DNA of 64,000 bases. Source: Euphorbia lathyris (taxonomy: Eukaryota > Streptophyta > Magnoliopsida > Malpighiales > Euphorbiaceae). The notes under the pieces were generated by a model. That model did not search any database. It saw nothing but the letters and a program-made list of their open reading frames with translations, and was not told the origin of the DNA. The position numbers were made by a program, and so were the translations under genes. Position 1 is the first letter of the stretch. Each line of letters opens with the position of its first letter. Where the stretch lies: contig NC_088911.1 of assembly GCF_963576675.1 (NCBI RefSeq), positions 77,529,256 through 77,593,255 of the forward strand. The letters are read 5' to 3'. Of this stretch, positions 1-11,373 are shown piece after piece.

Positions 1-355
1 TGTAAACATTTTCTACACGAGGGGCTGTTAAAATCAAATCATTTGTTTTTCCCTCGAGTATTTGACACTTAGTATCATCAAATATAACCTTTCTTCCACT
101 CTTGCAAAGCTGAGCAACGCTTAGAAGATTATATTTGAGACCTTTAACTAAGGAGACTGACTCAATTTTAGGGTTACCTCCGATAGTTCCTGAGCCAACT
201 ATCTTACGCTTCTTGTTGTCTCCAAAGCTTACACTACCTCCTCGTTTAAGCTCTAGTGTGAGGAACCGAGTTTCATCACCTATCATGTGTCTTGAGCATG
301 CGCTGTCTATGTACCAAAGTTTTGATTTCTCCACGCATGTCAAGCTGACCTGCAT
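1..355 (-). CDS. pol: Copia pol polyprotein, N-terminal fragment (protease region), element A
   Basis: The ATG at 355 opens about 118 codons without a stop before the window edge. The start MQVSLTC is shared with elements B, E1 and E2. Near residue 17 comes the aspartic protease motif as DSACSRHM, so the usual D-S/T-G reads DSA; all four Sirevirus pol copies here have this. The segment continues through the retropepsin-like fold toward the pre-integrase zinc region, which lies outside the window. The ATG is 9 nt after the gag stop and in the same frame. Residue HMIG differs from HMTG in the other copies. Protease would cleave the Gag-Pol polyprotein in the cytoplasmic particle. Confidence 0.8.
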   Translation of the reverse strand, partial: MQVSLTCVEKSKLWYIDSACSRHMIGDETRFLTLELKRGGSVSFGDNKKRKIVGSGTIGGNPKIESVSLVKGLKYNLLSVAQLCKSGRKVIFDDTKCQILEGKTNDLILTAPRVENVY

Positions 356-361
356 TTTAAA

Positions 362-2152
362 CTATTCGTTTTTAGGTACCCAATTCTTTTTGGGTCCTTT
401 CTTGTTAGTGTAAACAGGTGCAAAGTCATATTTCAACTTGTGACGACATACTTTTATAGTGTGGCCAGGCTTACCACAGAAGTCACAAAAAGGTACCCTT
501 TGAGGGTTTTACTGAGTATAGTCAGCATTGTTGTGTTGGGCATGCCAGCATACTTTTGTGGAATTCCTTTTTCTTCCGCAGAAGTCACATTGGACAATCC
601 GCTTGTTATGCCAACACACATCTTTTGTGTTCCCCCTTTTTCCACAACACTCACATTGAGTGAATTGCTTATGCTGACTAGTACTTGCGTACTCAGCATG
701 GGGTTTATTTCTACTTGAGCCATTCACTTGACTCTGTAAGGTTGTGACATCCTTTCTAAGTTTCTTTGACTCAGATTGGATCTCCATGACAAACTTATGC
801 ATGATTTTCATGTTGGTATGTAAATCTGAGTTGTCCTGGAGGAGATATCGGAGGTCACTCAGCTTGACCTCTTTAATCTCGTCACATCGCCTGCTGAGTG
901 ATTTTATTTTGTTATTGCATTTTTTAGTTAGCTTATGTAAATCACTCAGGGCATTTACCATCTCATTTCTAAACAAAAGTAAGGGTGTTACCTCATTGTT
1001 GTTTTCCTCCTGCTCAGAATCTCCAGAGAGATCAGCTTGTTCAGATTGAGATTGGTCAGCTCCATCATCTGCCATGAAACATATGTTGGCTGTTTCATTC
1101 TGTTCAGTTTCAGACGATGTTGACTCATCACTGTCACTCCACGTGGCCACCATTGCCTTTTTGCTTCCATTCCTATCTTTCTTTAGATTAGGACAACTTG
1201 ACTTAATGTGCCCAGTTTGATGACATTCATAGCATGTGACAGGCTTGGAGCTGTCCTTTTTGTATCTGGTGTCACTAGACTCAGCTTTGTGTCTGTCTCC
1301 TTTCTTGTATGGTCGTTTGCTGTTTCTATCATTTCTTCTGAACAGCTTCTTCATTTTTCTAGTAAACATGGCCATTTCTTCATCATCAGTTGACTCAGCT
1401 TCAGTGGAATCAGCTTTCATCACTAATGATTTCTGCTTCTTATCTTCGGTTTTCTCCTTAGCCTCAAATTTTTTCATGGAGATTTCATGGGTCAGCAAGG
1501 AACCGATCAGCTCATCATATTTGTATGTGGTCAGGTCCTGAGCTTCCTCTACAGCTGTCTTCTTAGCTTGCCAGCTTTTGGGAAGACTTCGTAAGATCTT
1601 CTTCACTTGTTCTTCTTCAGTGAAATTCTTACCAAGTCTTTTAAGCTCATTTATTATATTGGTGAACCTGGCATTCATTGCTGAGATGTCCTCATTGTCA
1701 GTCATCTCGAACAGCTCATACAATCGCATGTGTTGGTTCACTTTGGATTCCTTGACCTTGCTGGTGCCTTCATAAGTCACTTTCAGCTTCTTCCAAATCT
1801 CATGTGCTGACTCACAACATGAAATCTTATTGTATTCTGCAGCATCTAGAGCACAGTGAAGCATATTGATAGCCGAAGCATTATTTTGTAATTTTCTGAG
1901 GTCATCCTCTGTCCACTCAGCTTCACTTTTAACAATTTTCTCATTGTTAACAGTTTTGTATGGCACATGTGGACCTTGAACAATTGCAAGCCATGCACTC
2001 ATGTTTGTGGCTTGAATAAAGTTCTTCATCCTATTCTTCCAGAATGTATAATTTGACCCAAAGAAAAGGGGAGGTCTAATGATTGATAATCCCTCAGGGA
2101 GTATCTGTGTTGTTTGGTTCCCGGGAAGGAAACGAGTGCTATTCTCACCCAT
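362..2152 (-). pseudogene. gag: Gag of Sirevirus-like element A, one premature stop
   Basis: This frame runs 596 codons from MGENSTRF at 2152 to a TAG at 362-364, broken only by a TAA at 509-511. Gag packages element RNA into virus-like particles. The N-terminal half has the copia gag fold signature (WKNRM near residue 39, IWKKL, LYELFEM). A canonical CCHC knuckle, CYECHQTGHIKSSC, follows a basic serine-rich stretch. After a coiled-coil-like segment come three more finger-like motifs of the form C-x2-C-x4-5-x-T-x2-V-C-x-H, the last two lying around and beyond the premature stop. Pol starts in the same frame 9 nt past the gag stop, so readthrough or reinitiation is possible. Confidence 0.85.
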
Positions 2153-2200
2153 TTTTCGGGATCAGCTCAAGATTGTTAGATCTTTGAGTAGTGAGCTTAG

Positions 2201-2212
2201 GCTCTGATACCA
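2201..2212 (-). other. Primer binding site (initiator tRNA-Met), element A
   Basis: Read on the minus strand this is TGGTATCAGAGC, the usual plant copia primer site matching the 3' end of initiator tRNA-Met. It lies 2 nt inside the 5' LTR. Confidence 0.9.
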
Positions 2213-2214
2213 CT

Positions 2215-2501
2215 TGTTGGTCCCTAGTAATTAGTTCCAAGGGGGGGATAGGAACTAATGTAACTTTTTCGCTTTTAATTATGCTGACTTAATGTTATTT
2301 TAAGAGTTTGTTAACTCAGCGTGTTGGTCAGCACGGCCGATTGATTAGTCAGACAGTTTTAGTTCTATGCTGACTAAGACTGCTTGACTTGAGAGTTGGG
2401 AATTGACACTTGAGAGGTCAGCTTCCAACTCAGCACTCAGATTTACAAAGTTTCAGTTTTAGCAATTTTTATATGCTGAGTAAATATCACAAGCAACACA
2501 T

Positions 2502-2597
<96 letters not shown>

Positions 2598-3730
2598 AGA
2601 GAAAGAGTTTAGAAGTTACTCAGCACGACTTATCCTGGTTCGGCCTCTCTACCTATGTCCAGTCCCCAGTTCCTCCTGGGATTTTCAATCCAATACTGAG
2701 CTCTTTCAAGGTAGAGCACAAACCCTTTACAAGGCAGTGAGTATGCAAGAGTACGTCCTCTATTCGTCTACTCAGCTCCTACTAAGTACTACAACCCAAC
2801 ACTTAGATTTTTCTACCACTAAATTCTTACAACCAAGCACTCAGCATACACTCTCAATATTACAATTGATAAACACTTGTTCTCTTTTCAGTAAAGAACA
2901 CTTTAGAAGATTACACAGAATCACTCTAGCATTTACACAAAGAATAGAAGATTTGGTGTAAGATCTTTGTATTTGAGTGATTTGAAGATTTCTCTCTTGG
3001 ATTTTTCTTCTTTGTGATTCGGCAAATGTCCAAGTGAAATCCTTGTCCATTTTATAGATGAATTCTGGAGATTAGACCGTTTGAATTTGGTGTGTCCGTT
3101 GATTCCAAAACGGCTCTTTTAGTAGACAGCTTCTGGTCAGCTTCAGTTTTGCAGGCCAATCCTGTCATCTGTTTTCTTCAGGTGTTAGCCTTGTCTTCTT
3201 CCTACAGACTTGTCTTTTTGTGCCAGTTGTCTTTTACCAATAATCCATTGACCCATGTTTCTTGGAATTAGTCTTCCGTGTATTTTCGAGGCTTCAATTA
3301 TTGGTGCATAAGATTGGCAGACTTTGTCCTTTAGTGAACGGATCCTTCATGCTATCATGACTGTCACTCAGCTCCATTCGTTATCTTCGAATGTTCAACT
3401 TCCATGCTGAGTTCCTTCTTAGTCAGCTCCGTTCTGTTTATATAATTCTGAAGGAGTCTTCTAATTTAGTCAGCTTCGTTCTGGCAACTTTGAAGGAGAC
3501 TTCTGATACTGAGTTCTACTCCACTCAGCTTCTATTCTTTTATGCTGAGTTCCGTTCCACTCAGCTTTGGCTTATGCTGACTTTTGTCCTGTCTAACTTT
3601 ATATATATATTTTTGCACTCAATATTGAACAAACACATTAGTACAATTAAATCAAAGCATTTAAATTTAATTGCCTCTTAATCATGGATGATTTTGTCAA
3701 ATCAAAATCTTGTGGAAAGGTGTTTCAACA
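2215..3730 (-). repeat. 5' LTR of element A (Sirevirus subfamily 1)
   Basis: On the plus strand the LTR starts TGTTGG next to the primer site and ends TTTCAACA, 1,516 bp in all, with the inverted termini TGTTG and CAACA. It matches the 1,518-bp solo LTR S and the partial LTR of B. A TATA-like CTATAAAA on the minus strand lies near 3050-3057. The LTR carries a CA/TA microsatellite (2500-2594) and many copies of the words ACTCAGC and TGCTGAGT. Confidence 0.88.
2500..2594. repeat. (CA)n(TA)n microsatellite inside LTR A
   Basis: A run of CA dinucleotides passes directly into about 30 TA dinucleotides. The solo LTR S carries a TA tract in the same place (14186-14243), without the long CA part. 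It is therefore an inherited LTR microsatellite that changes length between copies. Confidence 0.95.
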
Positions 3731-4879
3731 AGTATCACTTATCCTGGTTCGGCCTCTCTGCCTACGTCCAGTCCCCAGAATCCTCTGGGCTTTTAGAATC
3801 CAATACTGAGCTCTTTAAAGGTAGAGCACAAATCGATTACAGGCAGTTGAATATGAAAGAGTACCGTCCTCTATTCTTCTACTCAACTCCTACTAAGCAC
3901 CACAGCCCGGTACTTGGATTTTTCTACCACTGAATGTTTACAACCAAACACTCAGCACAACACTCTCAATATTTCAATTGATAGAATTTGTTCTCTTTCA
4001 GAGGGAGAACACTTTAGATGATTACAGAGAATCAAACTAGCATTTACACAGGAATAGAAAGTGAGTGTAAGATCTTTTTCTTGTTTTGAAGTGCTTTGAA
4101 CTTGTATTTTTCTCTCTTGTATTTTTCTTTTTGTGCTTTTTCAATCGGCGATGATCCAAGGATATTGATTGTCCTTATATAGGAGAAAATCTGTGTTGGA
4201 TCATTTTGAAATGATTTAGTCGTTGATGTTAAAATGGCTCTTTTAGGGAACAACTTCTAGTCAGCTCCAGACTGTTCCGGCCATTCCTTACCTCTGTTTT
4301 CCTTGAGGCGTCAGACTTTGTCTTCTTGCGTCAGACTTATCTCTTTGTGCCAGTTATCTTTTACCAATAATCCATTGACCCATACATCTCGGAATGTGTC
4401 CTTTGTGTTATTCCAAGGAATCAATTATTGGCGCAGAGGGATGGCAATCGTTGTCTTCTAGTGAACGACTCTTTTATGTTGTCCTGAAGATTCACCCAGC
4501 TTCTACTGCGTTATTCATTGTCTTTGGCATCTTTAATGCTGAGTTCACTTTTAGTTGGCTCAACTTTGTAAGACAATTGTTTCGACGGCTTCTCATGCTG
4601 AGTTCTATCTCACTTAGCTCTGTTGGACTATAAACCTCAATCTTTTCATGCTGAGTTCGATTCCACTCAGCTTGATCATAAGACTGAGTTTTATTCCACT
4701 TAGCTTGTTCTGTCATCTCATGCTGACTTTGTCCTGTTTTACTTTTATATCTATTTATATTTATATTTATACTCAACATTGAACAAACGGATTAGTACAA
4801 ATAAAGCACTTAAATTTGATTGTCTCTTAATCATGGATGATTTTGTCAAATCAAAATCTTGTGGAAAGGTGTTTCAACA
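3731..4879 (-). repeat. Partial 3' LTR of element B
   Basis: This 1,149-bp segment equals the part of the subfamily-1 LTR from the word AGTATCACTT to the terminal TTTCAACA. The missing first part should lie beyond element A, outside the window. A TATA-like element is visible on the minus strand around 4174-4185. Uninterrupted bases at 4570-4600 show the ancestral AATTG site into which E1 inserted in the related LTR S. Confidence 0.88.
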
Positions 4880-4981
4880 AACTCCCCCATTTTGATGTTG
4901 GCAAAATACATGATTATGGAACTCAGTTTTGAAATTCCCTATGATTGAATTATTTTTCATATTCCTGAAATTGCTCCCCCG
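4880..4981 (-). other. Polypurine tracts of element B
   Basis: On the minus strand GGGGGAGTT directly abuts the 3' LTR (4880-4890), and a second GGGGGAG copy lies at 4974-4980. These prime plus-strand DNA synthesis. Repeated GGGGGAG tracts upstream of the 3' LTR are a known Sirevirus feature. Confidence 0.75.
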
Positions 4982-5294
4982 TAAGGGTTGCATATATTAA
5001 CTTAACTCTAAACCTTCCAGGATTTAATTGAGAGACATTAAAGATATTTGTACTGACTAAGTTCACTCCTAGATCTTCTAAGATCAGATAGGTCAGTTTT
5101 CAGGAATGGTCATTTTATTACTTTAGTTTACTTATGTGTGAAGATGTATACTGAGTATAATGATTTGTTTGTTCAATTTGGACAGATCAGTATATAATAC
5201 TAAGCATGGTATTAAGACAGGTTGGATAAAGTGATGCTTATCATAAATTTACTTGACACGAAACACAAATATTAAGCACAAATTTTAGACTATA
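4982..5294 (-). other. 3' untranslated spacer of element B
   Basis: This AT-rich stretch lies between the third ORF and the polypurine tracts. It has no open frame of note. It contains several GTCAG and CTGAG words like the rest of the family. Confidence 0.6.
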
Positions 5295-8221
5295 CTACTT
5301 CTTCTTCGTCAGACTGGCTTCAGCATACTTGCCTTTTCCTTTGTCTTTACTTCCTGATGCACCACCGGCGTGTTGAGTTCCATCTTGGCTTTTCTCCCCC
5401 ATTTTGCCATCATCGGAAGGAGGAGGAATGAACATATCATTTCTAGCAGCACCAGACAGAGCGTTTGAATAACGCTTTAGCCTTCTTGTACTCTCACTTA
5501 AGCCATCAATAACTGGAACACATTCATCTTGAACAGTTCGAGGAACCCGTAAGGAGCTGCTCAGCATGGTGATGAGACATTCATGAGATTTGCTGATCCA
5601 AGAGATGGACTCAGTGAGCTGAGCAAAGGATTGATGGTACATCTTGAGCAGAGCTGAGTCGTAGAATTATCGTTGAGCATTTGTGTAACGTACTGAGCGA
5701 AGGATGGTTTGTGAGAAGCTCAGAATGGTTTCATTAGTGATGGGGTCAACATCCATCTGTGCTTTGTTGACGTTGAGTAGACTTACCGCTTCACTCAGTT
5801 GGTCAATTGTACACTGAGAAGAAGAAGAAACTAACTCACGTGTACAAGTAAGATCAGCATTCAGCTTAGCGAAGCATTCTTGCAGCTCGGCAGATGTGGC
5901 AGATTCAGGATTTCCCGTAGACCGTAGATGGGTCAGCTCTTCAGTCAGCTTAGCAAAGTGTTGAGCTAACTCAGCTGAAGTGACATATTCCGGATGGACT
6001 ACTGAGAGAGTGTTGATTTTTCCTTCAAGCGAATCCATGTGATTCACCATGAGAAGTAGCAGCTCGGTCAGCTTAGCAATTTGGTCTTGATTGGGTTGCT
6101 ATGTTTGAACTGATGTCATAATACTTATAAGATCCTTGAGCCCCTTGATTTCATTAAGCAGTTGAGCGATGGATGAGATGTTAGATGACTCAGGATGATC
6201 AGACCCAGCAGCATCAGAAGTGTTGAACTCCTTGAGAAGGGATTGAGCAGTTTATATGATGCGATGGCCAGATTGAGTTGCACTAAGATAGGCAAAGCGA
6301 CCAACTGGATTTGGCTCAGAAGTAGGTATGGAAGTGGAGTTTGATGGTGGTGAAGTTGGCTGCTTATCAGCTGGGAGTGGTTGGTCAATTTTTGGGCCGT
6401 ATGGTAGTTCAGTGTGAGGAACTGAGTGCTCAACATCCTGTGTATTTTGAGTTTGAGGGGAAGGACTTACAGAGATGTTGACTTGTTCAACATGAGGAGG
6501 AAGTTGACCAGGTTGTCCCATAGTTGTCTCCCCGTCTTGAGCAACATGGACTTCGAGCACTTGCTCGGCAGAATTTGGATGTTCCAGAGTCTTGGCTTGT
6601 TCCTCAATATGAGGAACAGAGGCTTGATTTTGCACAGATTCCCTAGGAGGAGACTCAGTATCACGGGAGAAGTATTTGAATTGGATATCGGAGAGGCTAG
6701 TAAGTGGCTCTCGAGGTGGGGAATCATCCAGAAGATCAATAGGTGTTTACTTGTGTGCCTTCTTCTTAAGTCGTCGAAATTCCTTGGCTTTTGGGGGTGA
6801 AGGATTAGCTTGAATATCTTCACTGGAGCTAGACAGTGATTTTTCCAAACGTTCATCATTCCCTGGTTGTTCAGTATTTTCCTTCTGATGTTGCTCAATA
6901 TCATCTGACTCAGCATGATCTACTTCCTCAATATCAGTCTGAGTGTCATCCTGTCTCTGTTCTTCCGCTTCTTCAGCTTGCTCAACTGGAGTTTTCTCAA
7001 GATCGATCCCGATGCTTTGAGCATAGTGTGACTTGGGTGTCACAACCCAATCAATGGGATCAGCTTCAACAATATTCAAGCCAGAACTTCGACTCTTCTT
7101 CTTTAGACGTTGTTCTGGGGTTTCATTACTTTCTTCTTCGGGCTCAGCTTGCCCTTTTCTTTTCTCTGCTGACCTAGGTGTAACCTGAGGTTGGTCAGCA
7201 TCAACGTTCTTTTCCTTAGCCATGGCCCGCTTCTTCTTTGGGATGGCAGAGATGTCCTTTGTGCACGTTTCAAGTGCTTTCCTCTTCTTCTTTGCCTTTG
7301 GTGACTCAGCAGGGACTTCCTTCCCGTTCTTAGGTTCAACTTCTGGTTCAGCATCACCTGATTCTTCCTCTTCCACAATTTCTTCAGCCCCTTTCAATGG
7401 CTGGTTGAATACTAACCCAAACAGTAGAGCTGCGGTTATTTTCGTTCCCAAACTCTTAGTCTCATTGATTGTCTCTATTTTGTGATCTTCAAGGATTTTG
7501 GTGATTAGAGAACCCAGTCTAAGTTTCTTACCTCCACGTTGAAGTGCACCAACCAGAAACACAGGCATATTGAGTGGGCTGTAGGTTAGCATGTGCCATA
7601 TAAAGCACTGCTCGAAGTTGGAGGCTGGCGAGGCTGAGCTGAGTTTAGGGAAGATGAAGTTTGTTAGTATGTAGTGTGCCATCTTCTGGTTTTGTCCTAT
7701 ACAGGTACTGGTTATCTCTCCTTTGTGATTTCTGGGTTTGCAAAATCCCTTGACATGATCAAGCTTTTCCTTTGTTGTTCTAAACTCAGTCCCTTCTTCT
7801 GGTAGATTTAGCAGAGTTGCCAAGTAGGATGGTGTGATTGTTATCTTGTGGCCCTTGACATGGGTTTCCAAGTAGTCCGCATCGTCTTCATCCATAAACA
7901 GACCGGAGTAAAATTCCCTAACCAGGCAAGGATAGGTAGTTCCGGGGAGAGAGAAAAAGCCTACCCAATCATTTTTCTCAATCCACTGACAGAATGGTTT
8001 CTCGGCGGTGATGAAGCTGGGAGAAAACCATCGGCACTTTAGGACTTCGAATTGTTGACTTTCTTGTGAACCTTTACCATGGTTCTAGCCTTGGGTTTCT
8101 TTTGTTTTGAGGAGCTTGCTGGGTCAGCTTGAGGATTTTTGTTAAGAACAGGAGATTTGGGATTTTCATCGGTGTGATGTTTGCCGGAATCACCACCAGA
8201 GACATTCTGAGAGTTTGTCAT
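5295..8221 (-). pseudogene. Third ORF (plant-transposon-protein domain) of element B, broken
   Basis: This is the extra gene Sireviruses carry after pol. It starts at 8221 (MTNSQNVSG) and ends at 5295. A one-base frameshift near 8060 separates the first 55 or so codons from the conserved domain. That domain has the same landmarks as in E2: F-C-x-WI, YP-LVREFY, the P-YLA-LL block, M-HY, a phenylalanine-rich FEQCFIWHMLTY block and RLGSLI. Then come basic and acidic low-complexity stretches and a helical, coiled-coil-like C-terminus with a lysine-rich tail. In-frame stops sit at 6747-6749, 6252-6254, 6099-6101 and 5667-5669. I see no signal peptide or clear membrane segment, so calling it envelope-like is not supported by sequence alone. 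Confidence 0.75.
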
Positions 8222-8781
8222 TCTCAGAGATTTTTAGGGTTTTTGAAGTTTTGACAGAGAGAGAAGAATTCGAATGCCTAAGGATTCACGTGTGAAAAGG
8301 ATTAAGGGAGAATCTTCCTCTATTTATAGAAATCTAAATCGCCCCCATTTATTGAACTAGCCGTTTCACCTTGGGATATTCAATCGACAGAGATTCTGTC
8401 ACTTATGTCATCTTCGGCGCATGGGTTATGTCATTATTGTTTGCCTTTTTGAGGTGCTATTTATTACACGTGTTGGCATTTAATGGTGCGAGTAGGTTTT
8501 AACTCAGTTTAATTAGAATGTGAGGCGTTTGTGATACTGAGTACCTAATTTTATGAATTTTCATTTCTTAGTTGCTCAGCATAAGATAATAACACAGTTT
8601 GTATATCTACTCAGCACAAGGTTACTACTCAGCATATGTACCTACTCAGGATGATCGCTCAACATGTATGTTAACTCAGCATAGAGTGATTTTCTACGTT
8701 TCAAGCTCAGTGAGTAGTAGTTACAAATTTTTGAATTTACTCAGCATGGCAATTTCACAACATTCAATTTTTCTCATAGAA
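8222..8781 (-). other. Pol-to-third-ORF spacer of element B, rich in CTCAGCA words
   Basis: There is no gene here. Between about 8570 and 8750 the word ACTCAGCA or a one-base variant recurs many times (for example near 8576, 8611, 8629, 8675 and 8740). The equivalent spacers of E2 and E1 show the same pattern. It could hold regulatory sites for the third ORF, but nothing in the sequence proves that. Confidence 0.5.
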
Positions 8782-11367
8782 TTATTGAAGGGGATTAGAC
8801 ATACCGATGGCTTCCCTTAGTATGTTGAATTGTTCACGTGCCAGGGGCTTAGTGAAGATATCTGCAAGCTGTTCATTGGTTGGCACATAGGTCAGCTTGA
8901 TCTCATCTTTTAGTACGTGATCTCTGATGAAGTGATGCCTTATGCTAACATGCTTCAATCTACTGTGTTGGACTGGATTCTTGGATAGATCAATGGCACT
9001 CTTGTTGTCACATCGGATCTCTATTGTTTCTGTTTTAACTCCATAATCCTCAAGCTGTTGCTTTATCCATAGGACTTGTGCAACACAGCTTCCAACAGCC
9101 ACGTACTCAGCTTCAGTCGTAGATAGGGCTACAGATGATTGTTTCTTGCTGAACCAAGATACTAGACAGCTTCCAAGGAAATGACATCCTCCCAAAGTAC
9201 TCTTACGCTCTAGCTTATCTCGTCCATAGTCAGCATCAGTATATCCAATGAGTGTGAAGTCACTTGAGGTTGGATACCATAAACCTGCATCGACTGAGCT
9301 CTGCAAATATCTAAAAATTCTTTTCACAGCAATTAGGTGAGATTCCCTGGGGTCAGATTGATATCTCGCATAATAACATACTGAGTATTGTATATCAGGT
9401 CTACTAGCTGTGAGATAAAGTAAGGAGCCTATCATACCTCGATAGAGTTTACTATCTACTGACTTACTTTTCTCATCTTTGCATAGGACAGTATCTGTAC
9501 TCATAGGGGTTGATATGGGTTTGCAATCCACCATGCTGAATTTCTTTAACATTTCTTTGGTGTACTTAGACTGACTTATGAAGATGCCATTCTTGCCTTG
9601 CTTAATTTGAAGTCCAAGGAATAAGTTGAGTTCACCCATCATGGACATTTCGAACTCAGTTTGCATCTGTTTGCTAAGTTCTCATTCCTGGTGAATTGAT
9701 CAAGCTCTTATTGCATGGCATTGATCCAATACTCATCGTGCTCAGCATCAGCAAAATTCTTTGGTTCTTGCATTGAGACGAATGCAACATTGCTGAGGTA
9801 TTTCCTAAGCTGATCTCTGGTCATCAGCTTGTTGTCAGCAGCATCAAGAATGGATTTTTCTGAATGTCCTCTTGGGATCTTTATTTCTTTGGGCAATGTT
9901 GAGTCATTTGGAATAGGTGTTTCTACAATCTCTACAGGAATAGATTGGTCAGTAAATGTTATTTCAACTTCATGCTTACCTTTGGTCAGCCCTTGTATAG
10001 ATGATTCAGAGGCTCCTGATTGGTCAGCGGAAACTGAGCTTGGTTCATCTTCTTCTTCGAGCTGAGCTAACCTTCCTACATGGTCAGCTTCATCGAACTC
10101 AACATGGATAGACTCTTCTATATTGAGTTATTTTGTTATAGACTCTATATGCTTTACTGTTTGTTGAGTACCCTAAAAAGATCGCTTCATCAGCTTTAAC
10201 ATCAAATTTTCCAAGATTATCCCTTGTATTGAGTATAAAACACTTACACCCAAAGGCACGAAAGTAACCAATGTTGGGCTTTCGTCCTTTCCAAAGTTCA
10301 TATGGGGTTTTCTTAAGTATAGGTCTAACTAGAGCCCTATTCAGTATGTAGCATGCTGTGTGGACAGCCTCACCCCAGAACTACTTTGGAAGCCTATTTT
10401 CACTCAGCATGGTTCTAGCAATTTCGACAATAGTTCTGTTCTTCCTTTCAATAACCCCATTCTGTTGAGGTGTTTTAGGGACAGAGAAATTGTGGTCAAT
10501 ACCACTGGTTTCACAGAATTCGTCAAACTGTTGGTTTTTGAATTCTCCACCATTGTCACTTCTAATATGAGCTACTTTTAGGTCTTTGTCAATTTCAAGC
10601 TTTTTAATCAATGTGGTGAACATCTCAAATGTTTCATCCTTGCTACTCAGCAAGATGATCCAAGTGTACCGAGAGAAATCGTCTACAATGACCAAGGAAA
10701 ATTTCTTATCTTCCAAGCTGAGTGGCTGGATAGGTCCGAAAAGATCCAAGTGTAGTAATTCCAATGGTCTCTTGGTTGAGACAATATTTTTACTATGAAA
10801 TGACTTTTTAGTTTGTTTGCCTTGCTGACAAGCTTTACACAATTGATCTTTTTCAAATTTTAATTTGGGTAATCCCTCAACTAATTGCTTTCTAGCTACT
10901 TTGGCAAGAAGGTCCATGCTGACATGCCCAAGTCTTCTATGCCATATCCAGGAGTTATCCTCTTTAGACACCAAGCATATGTTTTTGGAAAACTGTTTTT
11001 CTAAATTTAGCATGTACACATTTTCTACACGAGGGGCAGTTAAAATTAATTCATTTGTATTTCCCTCGAGTATTTGACACTTGGTATTATCAAATACAAC
11101 CTTTCTGCCGCTCTTGCAAAGCTGAGCTACACTTAGCAGATTGTACTTGAGACCTTTAACTAGGGAGACAGATTCAATAGTTGGGTTACCTCCGATAGTT
11201 CCCGAGCCGACTATCTTACCCTTTTTATTATCTCCAAAGTTTACACTTCCACCTCGTTTAAGCTCTAGTGTGATGAATTGTGTTTCATCACCTGTCATGT
11301 GTCTTGAGCATGCGCTGTCTATGTACCAAAGTTTTGACTTCTCCACGCATGTCAAGCTAACCTGCAT
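8782..11367 (-). pseudogene. pol: Pol polyprotein of element B, RT catalytic region deleted
   Basis: The frame starts at 11367 with protease motif DSACSRHMTG, then the pre-integrase block IWHRRLGHVS, a CKACQQGKQ zinc-binding part, and integrase with DLFGP, SDNGGEF and PQQNGVIERKN. A TAG at 10381-10383 replaces a tyrosine codon in the L-P-K-Y-F-W-G motif. Two missing bases near 10110 shift the frame. Near 9685-9700 the sequence jumps from the start of RT (LDQF) to the post-catalytic part, losing about 150 codons compared with E2, including the [18 protein letters not shown] and YVDD motifs. RNase H is still readable ([19 protein letters not shown]) and ends at 8782. This pol cannot make active RT. 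Confidence 0.88.
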
Positions 11368-11373
11368 TTTAAA

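Larger units (their letters stand above)
1..3730 (-). mobile_element. Sirevirus-like Ty1/copia element A, 5' part
   Basis: On the minus strand the order is 5' LTR (2215-3730), initiator-Met primer binding site, gag, then the start of pol, which leaves the window at base 1. The 3' half of pol, the third ORF and the 3' LTR would lie to the left. The five bases after the LTR, AGTAT at 3731-3735, continue directly into the interior of another LTR of the same subfamily (element B), so A appears to have inserted into B's 3' LTR. Sirevirus identity rests on the gag and LTR match to elements B, E1 and E2, which show the extra third ORF and repeated polypurine tracts. Only one boundary is visible. Confidence 0.85.

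Noticed and set aside
744..1775. Several 60-100-codon plus-strand frames over gag and pol regions
   Set aside because: They are shadows of minus-strand coding sequence, and recur wherever gag or pol lies on the minus strand.
2410..2598. Plus-strand frame encoding HTHTHT and YIYIYI runs
   Set aside because: It is simply the CA/TA microsatellite translated.
5295..8221. Retroviral envelope gene
   Set aside because: No signal peptide, cleavage site or clear membrane anchor; the conserved block matches plant transposon-type proteins instead.
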